From Alphaproteobacteria bacterium (GTDB taxonomy: Bacteria > Pseudomonadota > Alphaproteobacteria > UBA8366): DNA of 64,000 bases. Shown here piece after piece: positions 42,082 through 52,260 of this stretch. A program made the position numbers and the translations under genes. The notes beneath the pieces are model-generated. The model ran no database searches, was not told the DNA's origin, and was given only the letters and a program-made list of their open reading frames with translations. The stretch lies in NCBI GenBank assembly GCA_009377445.1, contig WHUA01000001.1, positions 1,028,725 to 1,092,724 of the forward strand, read 5' to 3'. How positions within the stretch are numbered: the first letter of the stretch is position 1; each line of letters begins with the position of its first letter.

Positions 42082-44916
42082 ATGACCGACTACAAAGACA
42101 CCATCCAGCTACCCCGGACCGACTTTCCGATGAAAGCCGGGCTGGCGCAGCGCGAGCCGGAGCTGCTCGCGCGCTGGGAGAAGCTTGGCTTGTGGCAGCG
42201 GCTGCGCGCGGACGCGAAGGGAAGGCCGAAGTTCATCCTGCATGACGGGCCGCCCTACGCGAACGGGCACCTGCACATCGGCCATGCGCTGAACAAGATC
42301 CTCAAGGACGTCATCAACCGCTCGCAGCAGATGATGGGCAAGGACGCGAATTACGTCCCGGGCTGGGACTGCCACGGCCTGCCGATCGAATGGAAGATCG
42401 AGGAGAAATACCGCGAGGCGGGGCAGGACAAGGACGCCGTCCCGATCGTCGAGTTCCGCAAGGAATGCCGCGAGTTCGCCGACCACTGGATCGGCGTGCA
42501 GCGCGAGGAGTTCAAGCGCCTCGGCGTGCTGGGCGACTGGGATCACCCCTACACGACGATGGCCTATGCCGCCGAAGCCCAGATCGCGCGCGAGATCGGC
42601 GCTTTCTTGCTGAACGGCGGCCTGTACCGCGGGTCGAAGCCGGTGCTTTGGTCGATCGTCGAGAAGACCGCGCTCGCCGAAGCCGAGGTCGAGTATCACG
42701 ACGTCACCTCGCCGACCATCCATATCCGATTCCCGATCGTCGAGCCCAGCGACCCCGCGCTCGCCGGGGCCTCGATCGTGATCTGGACGACGACTCCCTG
42801 GACTATGCCGGGCAACCGGGCCATCGCCTACGGCGCCGATTACGACTACGTGCTGGCCGAGGTGACGGCGGCCGGCGAGGGCAGCCTCGCCAGGCCGGGC
42901 GAGCGCATCGTCGTCGCCCAGACCCTGCTGGAGCAGGTCTGCGCGGACGCCAAGATCACCGGCCACAAAGTGCTCAAGTCCTTCAAGGGCGCGGCGCTCG
43001 CCGGCACCGTCTGCGCGCATCCTTTGCGCGGGCGGGGCTACGACCATGACGCGCCGCTGCTGCCGGCCGGTTTCGTCACCACGGATCAGGGCACCGGCTT
43101 CGTGCACATCGCGCCGGGCCACGGCGCCGACGACTTCGTGCTCGGCTCGGCGCATGGGATCGAGGTGCCGGAGACGGTGGGCGAGGACGGCAGGTTCTAC
43201 GCGCATGTTCCGCTGTTCGCCGGCATGGCCGTCTACACCGCGGACGGCAAGCCCGGCGACATCACCGGCGCGATGTTCACGGCGATGACCGAGGCGGGCG
43301 GGCTGCTGGCCAAGGGCCGGCTGCGGCACAGCTATCCGCATTCCTGGCGCTCCAAGGCGCCGCTCATCTTCCGCAATACCTCGCAGTGGTTCATCTCGAT
43401 GGACGCGAACGATCTCAGGCGGAAGGCGCTGAGCGCGATCGATGCGACCGGCTTCTTCCCGCCGCAGGGCCGCAACCGGCTCTATGCGATGATCGAAGGC
43501 CGCCCGGACTGGTGCATCTCGCGCCAGCGCGCCTGGGGCGTGCCGATCCCGGTTTTCGTCGACAAGCGCACCGGCGAGCCGCTGCGCGATGCCGGCGTGG
43601 TCGAGCGCGTCGCCCAGGCCTTCGCTGCGGAAGGCGCCGACGCCTGGTTCGCCAGCGATCCGGCGCGCTTTCTCGGCAACGGCTACGATCCCGCTAACTT
43701 CGAGCAGGTGCGCGACGTCGTCGACGTGTGGTTCGATTCCGGATCGACGCACGCCTTCGTCCTCGAAGGGCGGCCGGATCTCGCCTGGCCCGCGTCGCTC
43801 TACCTCGAAGGCTCGGACCAGCATCGCGGCTGGTTCCACTCCTCGCTGCTGGAAGCCTGCGGCACGCGTGGGCGTGCGCCCTACGACGAGGTTCTGACGC
43901 ATGGCTTCGTCCTGGCCGAGGATGGGCGGAAGATGTCGAAATCCCTCGGCAACGTGGTCGCGCCGCAGGAGGTCGTCGAGCAGCAGGGCGCGGAGACGCT
44001 GCGCCTCTGGGTCGTCAATTCCGACTATTCCGAAGATCTCAAGATCGGCCCCGAGATCATCAAGCATCAGACGGATGCCTACCGCCGCCTGCGCAACACC
44101 CTGCGCTACCTGCTGGGCAATCTGAACGGGTTTCAGTCTTCCGCGCGAGTCGATCCGGCGGCGATGCCGGAGCTCGAGCGCTGGGTGCTGCACCGGCTGT
44201 GGGAGCTCGACCGCCATGTCCGCCGGTGCTGCGAGGAATACGACTTTCATGCGCTGTTCCGGGCGCTGCACGATTTCTGCGCCGTCGACCTGTCCGCCTT
44301 CTATTTCGACATCCGCAAGGACAGCCTGTACTGCGACGCGCTCGACTCGCCGCGCCGCCGCGCGGCCCAGAGCGTGCTGGATATCCTTTTCGAGTGCCTG
44401 ACCGCATGGCTCGCGCCGATCCTCTGCTTCACCGCCGAGGAAGCCTGGCTCTGCCGCTTTCCGCAGGAAACAGGCAGCGTGCACCTGCGGCAGTTCCTCG
44501 AAGTTCCGGCTTCCTGGCGCGACGACGCGCTGGTCGCGCGCTGGCAGAAGATCCGCGACGTGCGGCGCGTCGTGCTGGGCGCGCTCGAGATCGAGCGGGC
44601 CGAGAAGCGCATCGGCTCGAGCCTCCTGGCGGCGCCAGCGGTCTACGTCACGGCGGAGCATCGGGCCGCGCTCGACGGAATCGATCTTGCCGATGTCGCG
44701 ATAACCTCGGACATCGCCTTGGTCGAAGGTCCGCCGCCGGCCGGAGCCTTCACCTTGCCGGATGTGGACGGCGTCGGCGTGGTGCCGCAGTTGGCCGCGG
44801 GCGAGAAATGCGCGCGCTGCTGGAAGGTTCTGCCGGACGTCGGCAGCGTCCCCGATATGCCGGGCGTCTGCGGCCGATGCGCCGACGCCGTGCGCACCTG
44901 CCGGCATGCGGCCTGA
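42082..44916 (+). CDS. ileS: Isoleucyl-tRNA synthetase
   Basis: Class I aminoacyl-tRNA synthetase that charges tRNA-Ile and edits valine. 944 aa, usual bacterial length. HIGH motif at residues 65-68 (GHLHIGHAL), KMSKS at 617-621, CP1 editing domain between them (WTTTPWTMPGN), and a C-terminal zinc finger with CARCWKVLP and CGRCADAV. The zinc-bearing C-terminus marks the common bacterial type. ATG at 42082. lspA starts 7 bp downstream. Confidence 0.97.
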   Translation: MTDYKDTIQLPRTDFPMKAGLAQREPELLARWEKLGLWQRLRADAKGRPKFILHDGPPYANGHLHIGHALNKILKDVINRSQQMMGKDANYVPGWDCHGLPIEWKIEEKYREAGQDKDAVPIVEFRKECREFADHWIGVQREEFKRLGVLGDWDHPYTTMAYAAEAQIAREIGAFLLNGGLYRGSKPVLWSIVEKTALAEAEVEYHDVTSPTIHIRFPIVEPSDPALAGASIVIWTTTPWTMPGNRAIAYGADYDYVLAEVTAAGEGSLARPGERIVVAQTLLEQVCADAKITGHKVLKSFKGAALAGTVCAHPLRGRGYDHDAPLLPAGFVTTDQGTGFVHIAPGHGADDFVLGSAHGIEVPETVGEDGRFYAHVPLFAGMAVYTADGKPGDITGAMFTAMTEAGGLLAKGRLRHSYPHSWRSKAPLIFRNTSQWFISMDANDLRRKALSAIDATGFFPPQGRNRLYAMIEGRPDWCISRQRAWGVPIPVFVDKRTGEPLRDAGVVERVAQAFAAEGADAWFASDPARFLGNGYDPANFEQVRDVVDVWFDSGSTHAFVLEGRPDLAWPASLYLEGSDQHRGWFHSSLLEACGTRGRAPYDEVLTHGFVLAEDGRKMSKSLGNVVAPQEVVEQQGAETLRLWVVNSDYSEDLKIGPEIIKHQTDAYRRLRNTLRYLLGNLNGFQSSARVDPAAMPELERWVLHRLWELDRHVRRCCEEYDFHALFRALHDFCAVDLSAFYFDIRKDSLYCDALDSPRRRAAQSVLDILFECLTAWLAPILCFTAEEAWLCRFPQETGSVHLRQFLEVPASWRDDALVARWQKIRDVRRVVLGALEIERAEKRIGSSLLAAPAVYVTAEHRAALDGIDLADVAITSDIALVEGPPPAGAFTLPDVDGVGVVPQLAAGEKCARCWKVLPDVGSVPDMPGVCGRCADAVRTCRHAA

Positions 44917-44922
44917 CGCCGG

Positions 44923-45393
44923 ATGCTGCGCCTCGGTCTCCTCATCGCCGTCCCGATCGTGGTCTTCGATCAACTAACCAAATGGTGGGTGCTGGCGGAC
45001 CTCATGGATCCGCCGCAGGCCGTCGCGGTCACGAGCTTCTTCAATCTCGTGCTCGTCTGGAACCGGGGGGTCAGTTTCGGCCTGTTCGATTCGGACTCGC
45101 ATTGGGGGCCGATCGTGCTTTCGGCCTTCGCCCTGGCCATCTCGGTCGTCCTCGTCGTCTGGCTCAGGAAGGTCGGCAGCCGCCTGCCGGCGGTGGCGAT
45201 CGGCATGGTGCTGGGCGGTGCGATCGGCAACGTGATCGACCGGGTGCGCTTCGGGGCGGTCGTCGATTTTCTCGATTTTCACGCATTCGGCTACCACTGG
45301 CCGGCCTTCAACGTTGCCGATTCGGCCATCAGCATCGGAGTCGGCCTGCTCCTCTACGACGGGTTGTTTGAAAATCGAAGGAAAATCAGGTAG
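44923..45393 (+). CDS. lspA: Lipoprotein signal peptidase (signal peptidase II)
   Basis: Inner-membrane aspartyl protease that removes signal peptides from prolipoproteins. 156 aa, four membrane helices. Catalytic Asp residues are in GGAIGNVIDRVRFGAVVDF and FNVADSAISIG; NRGVSFGLF is the conserved first loop. Linked to ileS by a 6-bp gap and followed within 30 bp by a lipoprotein gene, which is its likely substrate. Confidence 0.96.
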   Translation: MLRLGLLIAVPIVVFDQLTKWWVLADLMDPPQAVAVTSFFNLVLVWNRGVSFGLFDSDSHWGPIVLSAFALAISVVLVVWLRKVGSRLPAVAIGMVLGGAIGNVIDRVRFGAVVDFLDFHAFGYHWPAFNVADSAISIGVGLLLYDGLFENRRKIR

Positions 45394-45419
45394 ATTACCG
45401 CGGAATCAAAGGGGGCGGC

Positions 45420-46034
45420 TTGGCTCGTACCATGATACGGAATGGAATGCGGATTCGGGGCGGGTTACAGACGGGAATTCTGGCGCTGGCCGCGATCGTG
45501 CTGTCGGGTTGCGTGCTTATCGACGGCTCGCGGCGGAGCGGGCCGGACGAGTTCGGCGTCGTCACCCGCGCCCCTCTGAGCCAGCCGCCCGACTATGCCT
45601 TGCGTCCGCCACGCACCGGCGCGGAGCGCCCGAACGAGGTTTCCCCACGCGAGGAAGCGCGCGGCCAGTTGCTGGATGCGACGGTGCGCAACGGCGATTC
45701 CCGTTACGCATCGACAAGTGGGGCAAACGGCGCAAATGGCGCAAATGGCGCCGGGGGGGCAAACGGCGGCCAGCAGGAGAACGGCTTCTCGCGCGGCGAG
45801 CATGCGCTCCTGAAGCACGCGGACGCGCTCAACGTCGATCCCGATATCCGCATACTCGTCGACCGCGAAAGCGGCCGGGTGAAGGAGGACGATTCCCTGG
45901 TCGACAAGCTGGTGTTTTGGCGCAAGGACGAATCGGCCGGCAATCCGATCGACGCGAAGAAGGAGGCGGAGCGCCTTAACCGCAACGCCGCGCTCGGCGT
46001 CCCGCCGACCGAAGGCGCGCCCAAGCGCCCCTGA
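45420..46034 (+). CDS. DUF3035-family lipoprotein
   Basis: 204 aa. Signal sequence ending in a lipobox (ALAAIVLSGC) and the family motif DEFGVVTRAPLSQPPDYALRPPR. The C-terminal part (DPDIRILVDRESGRVKEDDSLVDKL, split: residues 140-164) is conserved. A low-complexity linker of repeated Gly-Ala-Asn lies between, from a 9-bp tandem repeat. The TTG at 45420 follows AAGGGGG closely; the ATG codons at 45432 and 45447 are alternatives. Function unknown; envelope-associated. Confidence 0.82.
   Translation: MARTMIRNGMRIRGGLQTGILALAAIVLSGCVLIDGSRRSGPDEFGVVTRAPLSQPPDYALRPPRTGAERPNEVSPREEARGQLLDATVRNGDSRYASTSGANGANGANGAGGANGGQQENGFSRGEHALLKHADALNVDPDIRILVDRESGRVKEDDSLVDKLVFWRKDESAGNPIDAKKEAERLNRNAALGVPPTEGAPKRP
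45719..45767 (+). repeat. 9-bp tandem repeat inside the DUF3035 gene
   Basis: About five imperfect units of GGCGCAAAT/GGGGCAAAC encode the Gly-Ala-Asn linker. In-frame (9 bp), so unit gain or loss changes linker length only. Confidence 0.7.
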
Positions 46035-46235
46035 TCCCCGGAGCCCGCGATCCTCACGCTCGCTTTAATGCACGCCTTTACAACGATTTTAGTCCCGGTT
46101 GGATAACGCCGGGAGGGTTCGTTTCGCGCCCCGCCGGCGCGGAGCCGGTCACAAGCGCGTAATCGCCGGCTGCTGCTATTGTTTTCGCGCGGCGGCGAAG
46201 TCATATCTCAGGACGTGCCGCTGAGAGGATGGGGG

Positions 46236-47582
46236 ATGATGGCTGTTTCGATCCGCATTGCCGCGATTGCCGCGGGCGCTTCCCTGATGCTCGCGTCGGC
46301 GCCGGTGCAGGCCGCGGTGTTCAATCCGGAAAGCTTCACCCTCGAGAACGGGCTTCAGGTTGTGGTGATACCGAATCACCGCACGCCCGTCGTCAACCAC
46401 ACCATCTATTACCGCGTTGGCGCGATCGACGAGCCGCCCGCGAAGTCCGGACTGGCGCATTTCCTCGAGCATCTCATGTTCAAGGGCACCGACAAGCTGA
46501 AGCCGGGCGAGTTCTCCGCCATCGTCGCCCGCAATGGCGGCCAGGAGAATGCGTTCACTTCGCAGGATTACACCGGCTATTACCAGACGGTCGCCGTCGA
46601 CCGCCTCGAGAAGATGATGGAGATCGAGGCCAACCGGATGACCGGACTCGTCCTCACCAGCGAGGAGATCGAGCCCGAGCGCAATGTCGTGCTCGAGGAG
46701 CGGGGAAGCCGGGTGGAGAACAACCCCAACGGCAAGCTGCGCGAGCTGACCAACGCGGCGCTCTTCATGAACCATCCTTACCGCATTCCGATCATCGGCT
46801 GGGAGCATGAGATCCGCTCGCTGACCCGCGAAGACATGATGACCTTCTATCGCGACTGGTATGCGCCGAACAACGCCATCCTGGTGTTGTCTGGCGACGT
46901 GACCGTCGCAAAGGTCCGCCCGCTGGTCGAGAAGTACTACGGCAGGATTCCGGCGCGCGCCGTGCCGGCGCGCATCGACTGGCGAGAGCCGCCGCCGACC
47001 GCCGACCGGCGCGTCACCCTGAAGCATAAACAGGTGCAACAGGCGACATGGTCGCGCCGCATGATCGCGCCGAGCTACAGCACGGGCCCCGACAAGGACA
47101 CGTACGCGCTGCAGGTGCTGGCGGAGATTCTCGGCGGCGGGTCGACCAGCCGGCTCTACCGGTCCCTTGCGGTCGAGCAGCGGACGGCGGCCAGCGTCGG
47201 CGCGTGGTACGATTCCGGCGCGCGCGGCCCCGGCACGTTCGGCTTCTATGGCTCGCCCAGGGCCGGTCACGACGTGGGCGAGGTCGAGAAGCTCGTGGAA
47301 GCCGAGATCGCGAAGCTGCTTGAGGACGGCGTCACCGAAACGGAAGTCTCGCAGGCGATCCAGCGGCTCAAGGACGCAGCGGTGTTCGCGCGCGATTCGA
47401 TCGACGCGCCGTCTCGCATCGTCGGCAGCGCGCTCGCCATCGGCCGCAAGATCGAGGATGTCGAATCCTGGCCCGAGCGGATCGGCGAGGTGACCGTCGA
47501 CTCCGTGAACAAGGCGGCGCGGTCCCTGCTGATCGGCAAGGGCGGCGTCGTGGCGATCCTGCTGCCCGAAGAAACCACTTGA
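46236..47582 (+). CDS. M16-family zinc peptidase, catalytic subunit
   Basis: 448 aa, with signal sequence (SIRIAAIAAGASLMLASAPVQA) for the periplasm. The inverted zinc motif is HFLEH (in SGLAHFLEHLMFKG), with the distal Glu in EIEPERNVVLEE. Pairs with the next gene, 10 bp downstream, as in PqqF/YmxG-like or processing-peptidase-like dimers of one active and one inactive subunit. The ATG at 46236 is chosen; another ATG follows immediately. Confidence 0.9.
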   Translation: MMAVSIRIAAIAAGASLMLASAPVQAAVFNPESFTLENGLQVVVIPNHRTPVVNHTIYYRVGAIDEPPAKSGLAHFLEHLMFKGTDKLKPGEFSAIVARNGGQENAFTSQDYTGYYQTVAVDRLEKMMEIEANRMTGLVLTSEEIEPERNVVLEERGSRVENNPNGKLRELTNAALFMNHPYRIPIIGWEHEIRSLTREDMMTFYRDWYAPNNAILVLSGDVTVAKVRPLVEKYYGRIPARAVPARIDWREPPPTADRRVTLKHKQVQQATWSRRMIAPSYSTGPDKDTYALQVLAEILGGGSTSRLYRSLAVEQRTAASVGAWYDSGARGPGTFGFYGSPRAGHDVGEVEKLVEAEIAKLLEDGVTETEVSQAIQRLKDAAVFARDSIDAPSRIVGSALAIGRKIEDVESWPERIGEVTVDSVNKAARSLLIGKGGVVAILLPEETT

Positions 47583-47592
47583 GAGGCTGCCG

Positions 47593-48963
47593 ATGGTAAA
47601 GTTGTTCGCGACTGTCCGCCGCGCTCTGGTCGCCCTGCCGGTTGCGGCGATTGCGATCGTTGCGTACGCCGGCTCGGCAGGCGCGGTAACCGTCGAGCGC
47701 GTCGTCAGCAAGGGCGGGATCGAAGCCTGGTTCGTGCGCGACACCTCGGTACCGCTCATTTCGGTGGAATTCCTGTTCCGCGGCGGCGCGGCGCTGGAGC
47801 CGCAGGACAAGGCCGGGCTCGCCAATCTGACGGCGTCGCTGCTCGACGAAGGCGCGGGCGATCTGGACAGCCAGGCATTCCAGGAACGGCTGCAGAACCT
47901 GTCGATCCAGCTTCACTTCGACGCCGACTACGACACCTTCGGCGGCAGCCTGAAGACCCTCAACCGCAACCGCGACGAGGCCGTCCGCCTGTTGCGGCTC
48001 GCCTTGCTGCAGCCCCGTTTCGACGATGCGGCCATCGAGCGCATGACCGGCGAGATTGTCGCGGGCATCAAGCGGCGGGCTTCGCGGCCCAGCTATCTGG
48101 CGCAGCGCGTCTGGCAGCAGGCGGTCTTCCCCAATCATCCCTACGGCCGGCCGATTACCGGCAGCGAACAGACGCTGAAGAACATTACCCCAGCGGACCT
48201 CAAGGGCTTCGTGAAATCCCGGCTGGCGAAAGATCGCCTCCTGATCGGGGTATCCGGCGACATCACCGCGGCGGAGCTGGGGCAGTTGCTCGACGACGCG
48301 TTCGGCGGGCTGCCCGGCAAGGCTGCCGCGAACACGGTGCCCGAGGCCGAGCCGAAGGCGCTCGGCTATACCTTCGTGCTCGACCGCGAGGTTCCGCAGA
48401 GCGTCGCGATCTTCGGTCTGCCCGGCCTCAAGCGCGACGATCCCGACTTCTACGCCGCCTACGTGATGAACCATATTCTCGGCGGCGGCTCCTTCAGCTC
48501 GTGGCTCTACGAAGAGGTGCGGGAGAAGCGCGGCCTCGCATACTCGATATACAGCTATCTGCAGTCGCGCCGTGGCGCGTCCTACTGGATGGGCAGCGTG
48601 GCGACCGCCAATGCCGGCATGGCGAAGTCGGTGGACCTGATCCGCGACCAGGTCCAGAAGATGCACGACGAAGGGGTGAGCGACGAGCAGCTCGAGAACG
48701 CCAAGCTCTATCTCAACGGATCGTTCCCGCTGCGCTTCACGAGCACCGAAAAGATCGCGGCCATCCTGCTGCACATTCAGTTCGACAACCTCGGCATCGA
48801 CTATCTGGACAGGCGGACGAGCCTGATCGACGCCGTGACGAAAGAAGACATTGCCCGGGTGGCGAAGCGTTTTCTCGATCCGGGCAAGCTGACGTTCGCG
48901 GTGGTCGGCCAGCCCGACGGGCTCAAGGGAACGGCGAAGGCGCCGGACGTCGGGACCCTGTAG
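47593..48963 (+). CDS. M16-family peptidase-like protein, non-catalytic subunit
   Basis: 456 aa with a signal sequence. Same fold as the upstream gene (SVEFLFRGGAALEPQDKAGL, IFGLPGLKRDDPDFYA), but the HxxEH motif is replaced by NLTASLLDEG, so zinc is not bound at the usual site. Expected to dimerise with the upstream subunit and help substrate binding. Close spacing indicates one operon. Confidence 0.9.
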   Translation: MVKLFATVRRALVALPVAAIAIVAYAGSAGAVTVERVVSKGGIEAWFVRDTSVPLISVEFLFRGGAALEPQDKAGLANLTASLLDEGAGDLDSQAFQERLQNLSIQLHFDADYDTFGGSLKTLNRNRDEAVRLLRLALLQPRFDDAAIERMTGEIVAGIKRRASRPSYLAQRVWQQAVFPNHPYGRPITGSEQTLKNITPADLKGFVKSRLAKDRLLIGVSGDITAAELGQLLDDAFGGLPGKAAANTVPEAEPKALGYTFVLDREVPQSVAIFGLPGLKRDDPDFYAAYVMNHILGGGSFSSWLYEEVREKRGLAYSIYSYLQSRRGASYWMGSVATANAGMAKSVDLIRDQVQKMHDEGVSDEQLENAKLYLNGSFPLRFTSTEKIAAILLHIQFDNLGIDYLDRRTSLIDAVTKEDIARVAKRFLDPGKLTFAVVGQPDGLKGTAKAPDVGTL

Positions 48964-49119
48964 CGCCGCCTGTAACGTCCGGGGCAACGCTTTCCGAGTC
49001 GGCGGCGTTCTATGAGACGGCCGCCGGGCCGGCCCCAGAAGTCGCCCGTTCTTTCATTCGCTTCCAGCATCTGGTTGCGTGCAGAGGAGGGGGCGGGCAA
49101 TATCCCGCCTTGATCGCAC

Positions 49120-50439
49120 ATGTCCTATAGCCACGAAGTCGAAAGCTGTTTTTCCGACGCCATCGGGGCGGACGGGCTCGCGCGCGCGGATTTCGCCGCC
49201 CTGCTGGAAGCGGCCCGCCCCGCGGTCGACGCCCTCCGGCGCCGGCATGGCGACGGCAGCCTGCCGCTGCTGCGGCTGCCCGCGCGCCGTGACGACCTCG
49301 CCGGCCTGACCGAAGTCGCCGAGCGTTACCGGCGCGATTTCGACGATATCCTCGTCCTCGGCACCGGCGGGTCGAGCCTCGGCGGCAAAAGCCTATGCGA
49401 GCTGGCCGGGCCTGCGCCCACCACGCCGCCGCGGCTCCATTTCCTCGAAAACGTCGATCCGCACAGCTTCGATGCGCTGATCGCCGCGATCGACCCGGCG
49501 CGCACCGGCGTCATCGTCATCTCCAAGTCCGGCGGCACGGCGGAGACGCTGACCCAGCTCTATGGCTGCCTCAACTGGCTCGCCGCCGCGCGCGGCCGGG
49601 ATGCGCTGCAGCGCCACGTCACGGCGATCGTCGAGCCCGGCAAGAGCGTGCTGCGCCGGCTGGCGGAGTCGCTGCAGATGCCGGCGCTCGACCACGACCC
49701 GAACGTCGGCGGGCGCTATTCGGTCTTGTCGCTCGTCGGCCTGCTGCCGGCCCTGATCATGGGCCTCGACGCTGCCGCGGTGCGCGACGGCGCGGCCTCG
49801 GTGCTGGACCCGCTGCTGGGCGAGCGAGACATGAATTCGATCACGCCCGCCGTCGGCGCGGCGGTTTCCATCGGCCTCGCGCGCCATCGCGGCGCGTCCA
49901 TGTCGGTGATCTTTCCCTACATCGACCGGCTGGCGTCTTTCGGCCTGTGGTACCGACAGCTCTGGGCCGAAAGCATCGGCAAGGACGGCAAAGGGACGAC
50001 GCCGCTTCGCGCCATGGGCACGGTCGACCAGCACAGCCAGCTTCAGCTCTATCTCGATGGGCCGAAGGACAAGATGTACACCATCGTGATGGGCGCGCCG
50101 GCGGGCCGGGGCCCGGTGATCGACACCGCGCTGTTCGACGATCCGGCGCTGTCGCCGCTGCGCGGCCGGCGCATGGGCGACCTGCTCGACGCCTGCCAGC
50201 GGGCGACGGCGGAGACGCTGGTCGCCAAGGGTCGGCCGGTGCGGATCATGCGCCTCACCAAGGTCGACGAGCGCGCGATGGGCGCCCTGATGATGCATTT
50301 CATGCTGGAGACGATCATCGCCGCGCATCTCCTGGGCGTCGATCCCTTCGACCAGCCCGCCGTTGAGCAGGGCAAGGTGCTGGCGCGCCGCTACATGGAA
50401 GAACGTAGCGGGGAAGAGCGGGGCGGGGGCGCCCGGTGA
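49120..50439 (+). CDS. pgi: Glucose-6-phosphate isomerase
   Basis: Interconverts glucose-6-phosphate and fructose-6-phosphate. 439 aa, the short bacterial form rather than the 550-aa enterobacterial one. Phosphate-binding [24 protein letters not shown] and [20 protein letters not shown] (with the catalytic His region) are present. Ends in a GTGA overlap with mutL. Confidence 0.92.
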   Translation: MSYSHEVESCFSDAIGADGLARADFAALLEAARPAVDALRRRHGDGSLPLLRLPARRDDLAGLTEVAERYRRDFDDILVLGTGGSSLGGKSLCELAGPAPTTPPRLHFLENVDPHSFDALIAAIDPARTGVIVISKSGGTAETLTQLYGCLNWLAAARGRDALQRHVTAIVEPGKSVLRRLAESLQMPALDHDPNVGGRYSVLSLVGLLPALIMGLDAAAVRDGAASVLDPLLGERDMNSITPAVGAAVSIGLARHRGASMSVIFPYIDRLASFGLWYRQLWAESIGKDGKGTTPLRAMGTVDQHSQLQLYLDGPKDKMYTIVMGAPAGRGPVIDTALFDDPALSPLRGRRMGDLLDACQRATAETLVAKGRPVRIMRLTKVDERAMGALMMHFMLETIIAAHLLGVDPFDQPAVEQGKVLARRYMEERSGEERGGGAR

Positions 50440-52244
50440 TCATCCGCCGGCTGCCGGAGACCGTCGTCAACCGCATCGCGGCGGGCGAGGTGATCGAGCG
50501 GCCGGCTTCCGCGGTCAAGGAATTGGTGGAGAACAGCATCGATGCGGGCGCGCGCCGCATCGAGGTGACAGTCCGCGACGGCGGCAAGTCGCTCATCATG
50601 GTCGCGGACGACGGCAGCGGCATGAGCCGCGACGACCTGGAACTCGCCATCGAGCGCCACGCCACCTCCAAGCTGCCGGATTACGACCTGTCGGCGATCG
50701 CCAGCCTTGGATTCCGCGGCGAGGCGCTGCCGTCGATCGGCGCGGTCAGCCGCATGTCGATCACCAGCCGCGCCGCCGCCGCCGACAGCGCCTGGACGCT
50801 CGCGCTCGAAGGCGGGCGCAAATCCGGCCCTGCCCCGGCCGGCCACCCCGCCGGCACGCGGATCGAGGTGCGCGACCTGTTCTACGCCACCCCGGCGCGG
50901 CTCAAGTTCCTGCGCTCCGAGCGCAGCGAGACGCAGCAGATCGCCGATGCGGTCAACCGGCTCGCCATGGCGCGGCCGGACATCGCCTTCATCTTCGGCG
51001 ACGAGACGCGCGCCCGCATCCGCCTCGAGGCGGCAGAGGGCGACCTGCTCGAAGGCCGGCTGGAGCGTCTGGCCGGCGTCATGGGCAAGGAATTCGCCGC
51101 CAACGCGATGCCCGTCGATGCCGAGCGGGACGGCATCCGCCTCAGCGGCTATGCCGGCGTGCCGACGCTCAACCGCGCCAACGCGGCGATGCAGTATCTG
51201 TTCGTCAATGGGCGGCCGGTGAAGGACCGGCTGCTGATCGGCGCGGTGCGGGGCGCGTACGCGGATTTCCTGTCGCGCGACCGCCATCCGCTGGTGGCGC
51301 TGTTCCTCGACATCGAGCCGCGCGCGGTCGACGTCAATGTCCATCCGGCCAAGGCGGAGGTGCGCTTCCGCGACGCCGGGCTGGTGCGTGGGTTGATCGT
51401 GGGCGCGCTGAAGCATGCGCTGGCCGCCGCCGGCCATCGCGCCTCGACCACGGTGTCCGCCGTGGCGCTGGGCGCGCTCCGCAGCACGCCGGGTGCAGCC
51501 CCCTGGCGCGGCGGCGGAGGCGGGTACGGCTATTCGCCGCGGCCGATGTCGGCCGGGCTGGCGGAACAGGGCGCGGCCTATCAGGCGCCGCTGGCCGGCG
51601 CGCTCGACCTGCCGCCTGGGGCGCGGGTTCCGACGGAAGCCGAGGCCGCGGCGGCGACGGAGGAATATCCGCTGGGCGCGGCGCGGGCGCAGCTTCACGG
51701 CACCTATGTCGTGGCGCAGACGGCGGACGGTTTCGTCATCGTCGACCAGCACGCCGCGCATGAGCGGCTGGTCTACGAGCGGATGAAGAAGGCGCTGGCG
51801 GCGGACGGCGTCGCGCGGCAGGGGCTGCTGATCCCCGAGATCGTCGAGCTCGACGAGGCGGCGGCGCAGCGGCTCGTCGCCCGCGCCGGCGAGCTGGCGG
51901 AGCTCGGCCTGGTGCTGGAAGGCTTCGGACCCGGCGCGGTCGCGGTGCGCGAGGTGCCGGCGATGCTGGGCCGGGTCGACGCGGCGGCGCTGGTGCGCGA
52001 CCTGGCGGACGAGCTGGCGGAGCTGGGCCAGGCCTTCAGCCTGAAAGAAAAGCTGGAGGAAGTCTGCGGCACCATCGCCTGCCACGGCTCGGTGCGCGCC
52101 GGCCGGCGGCTCAACATCGACGAGATGAACGCGCTGCTCCGCGAGATGGAGGCGACGCCCCATTCCGGCCAGTGCAACCATGGCCGCCCGACCTATGTCG
52201 AGCTGAAGCTCTCGGACATCGAGAAGCTGTTCGGGCGGCGGTGA
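50436..52244 (+). CDS. mutL: DNA mismatch repair protein MutL
   Basis: 602 aa. N-terminal GHKL ATPase ([36 protein letters not shown]), a Pro/Gly/Ala-rich linker around residues 350-410, and a C-terminal domain with the endonuclease motif DQHAAHER at residue 437, which nicks the unmethylated strand in bacteria without MutH. GTG start coupled to pgi by a 4-bp overlap. Confidence 0.96.
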   Translation: MIIRRLPETVVNRIAAGEVIERPASAVKELVENSIDAGARRIEVTVRDGGKSLIMVADDGSGMSRDDLELAIERHATSKLPDYDLSAIASLGFRGEALPSIGAVSRMSITSRAAAADSAWTLALEGGRKSGPAPAGHPAGTRIEVRDLFYATPARLKFLRSERSETQQIADAVNRLAMARPDIAFIFGDETRARIRLEAAEGDLLEGRLERLAGVMGKEFAANAMPVDAERDGIRLSGYAGVPTLNRANAAMQYLFVNGRPVKDRLLIGAVRGAYADFLSRDRHPLVALFLDIEPRAVDVNVHPAKAEVRFRDAGLVRGLIVGALKHALAAAGHRASTTVSAVALGALRSTPGAAPWRGGGGGYGYSPRPMSAGLAEQGAAYQAPLAGALDLPPGARVPTEAEAAAATEEYPLGAARAQLHGTYVVAQTADGFVIVDQHAAHERLVYERMKKALAADGVARQGLLIPEIVELDEAAAQRLVARAGELAELGLVLEGFGPGAVAVREVPAMLGRVDAAALVRDLADELAELGQAFSLKEKLEEVCGTIACHGSVRAGRRLNIDEMNALLREMEATPHSGQCNHGRPTYVELKLSDIEKLFGRR

Positions 52245-52260
52245 GGGCTGGCCAGTCGCG

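Noticed and set aside
42109..44973. Long minus-strand open frame opposite ileS
   Set aside because: Exact shadow of ileS, which has all synthetase motifs; composition is that of antisense GC-rich DNA.
45719..45767. CRISPR-like array
   Set aside because: Units are 9 bp, without spacers, and encode an in-frame linker. No CRISPR array or cas gene was found anywhere in the window.
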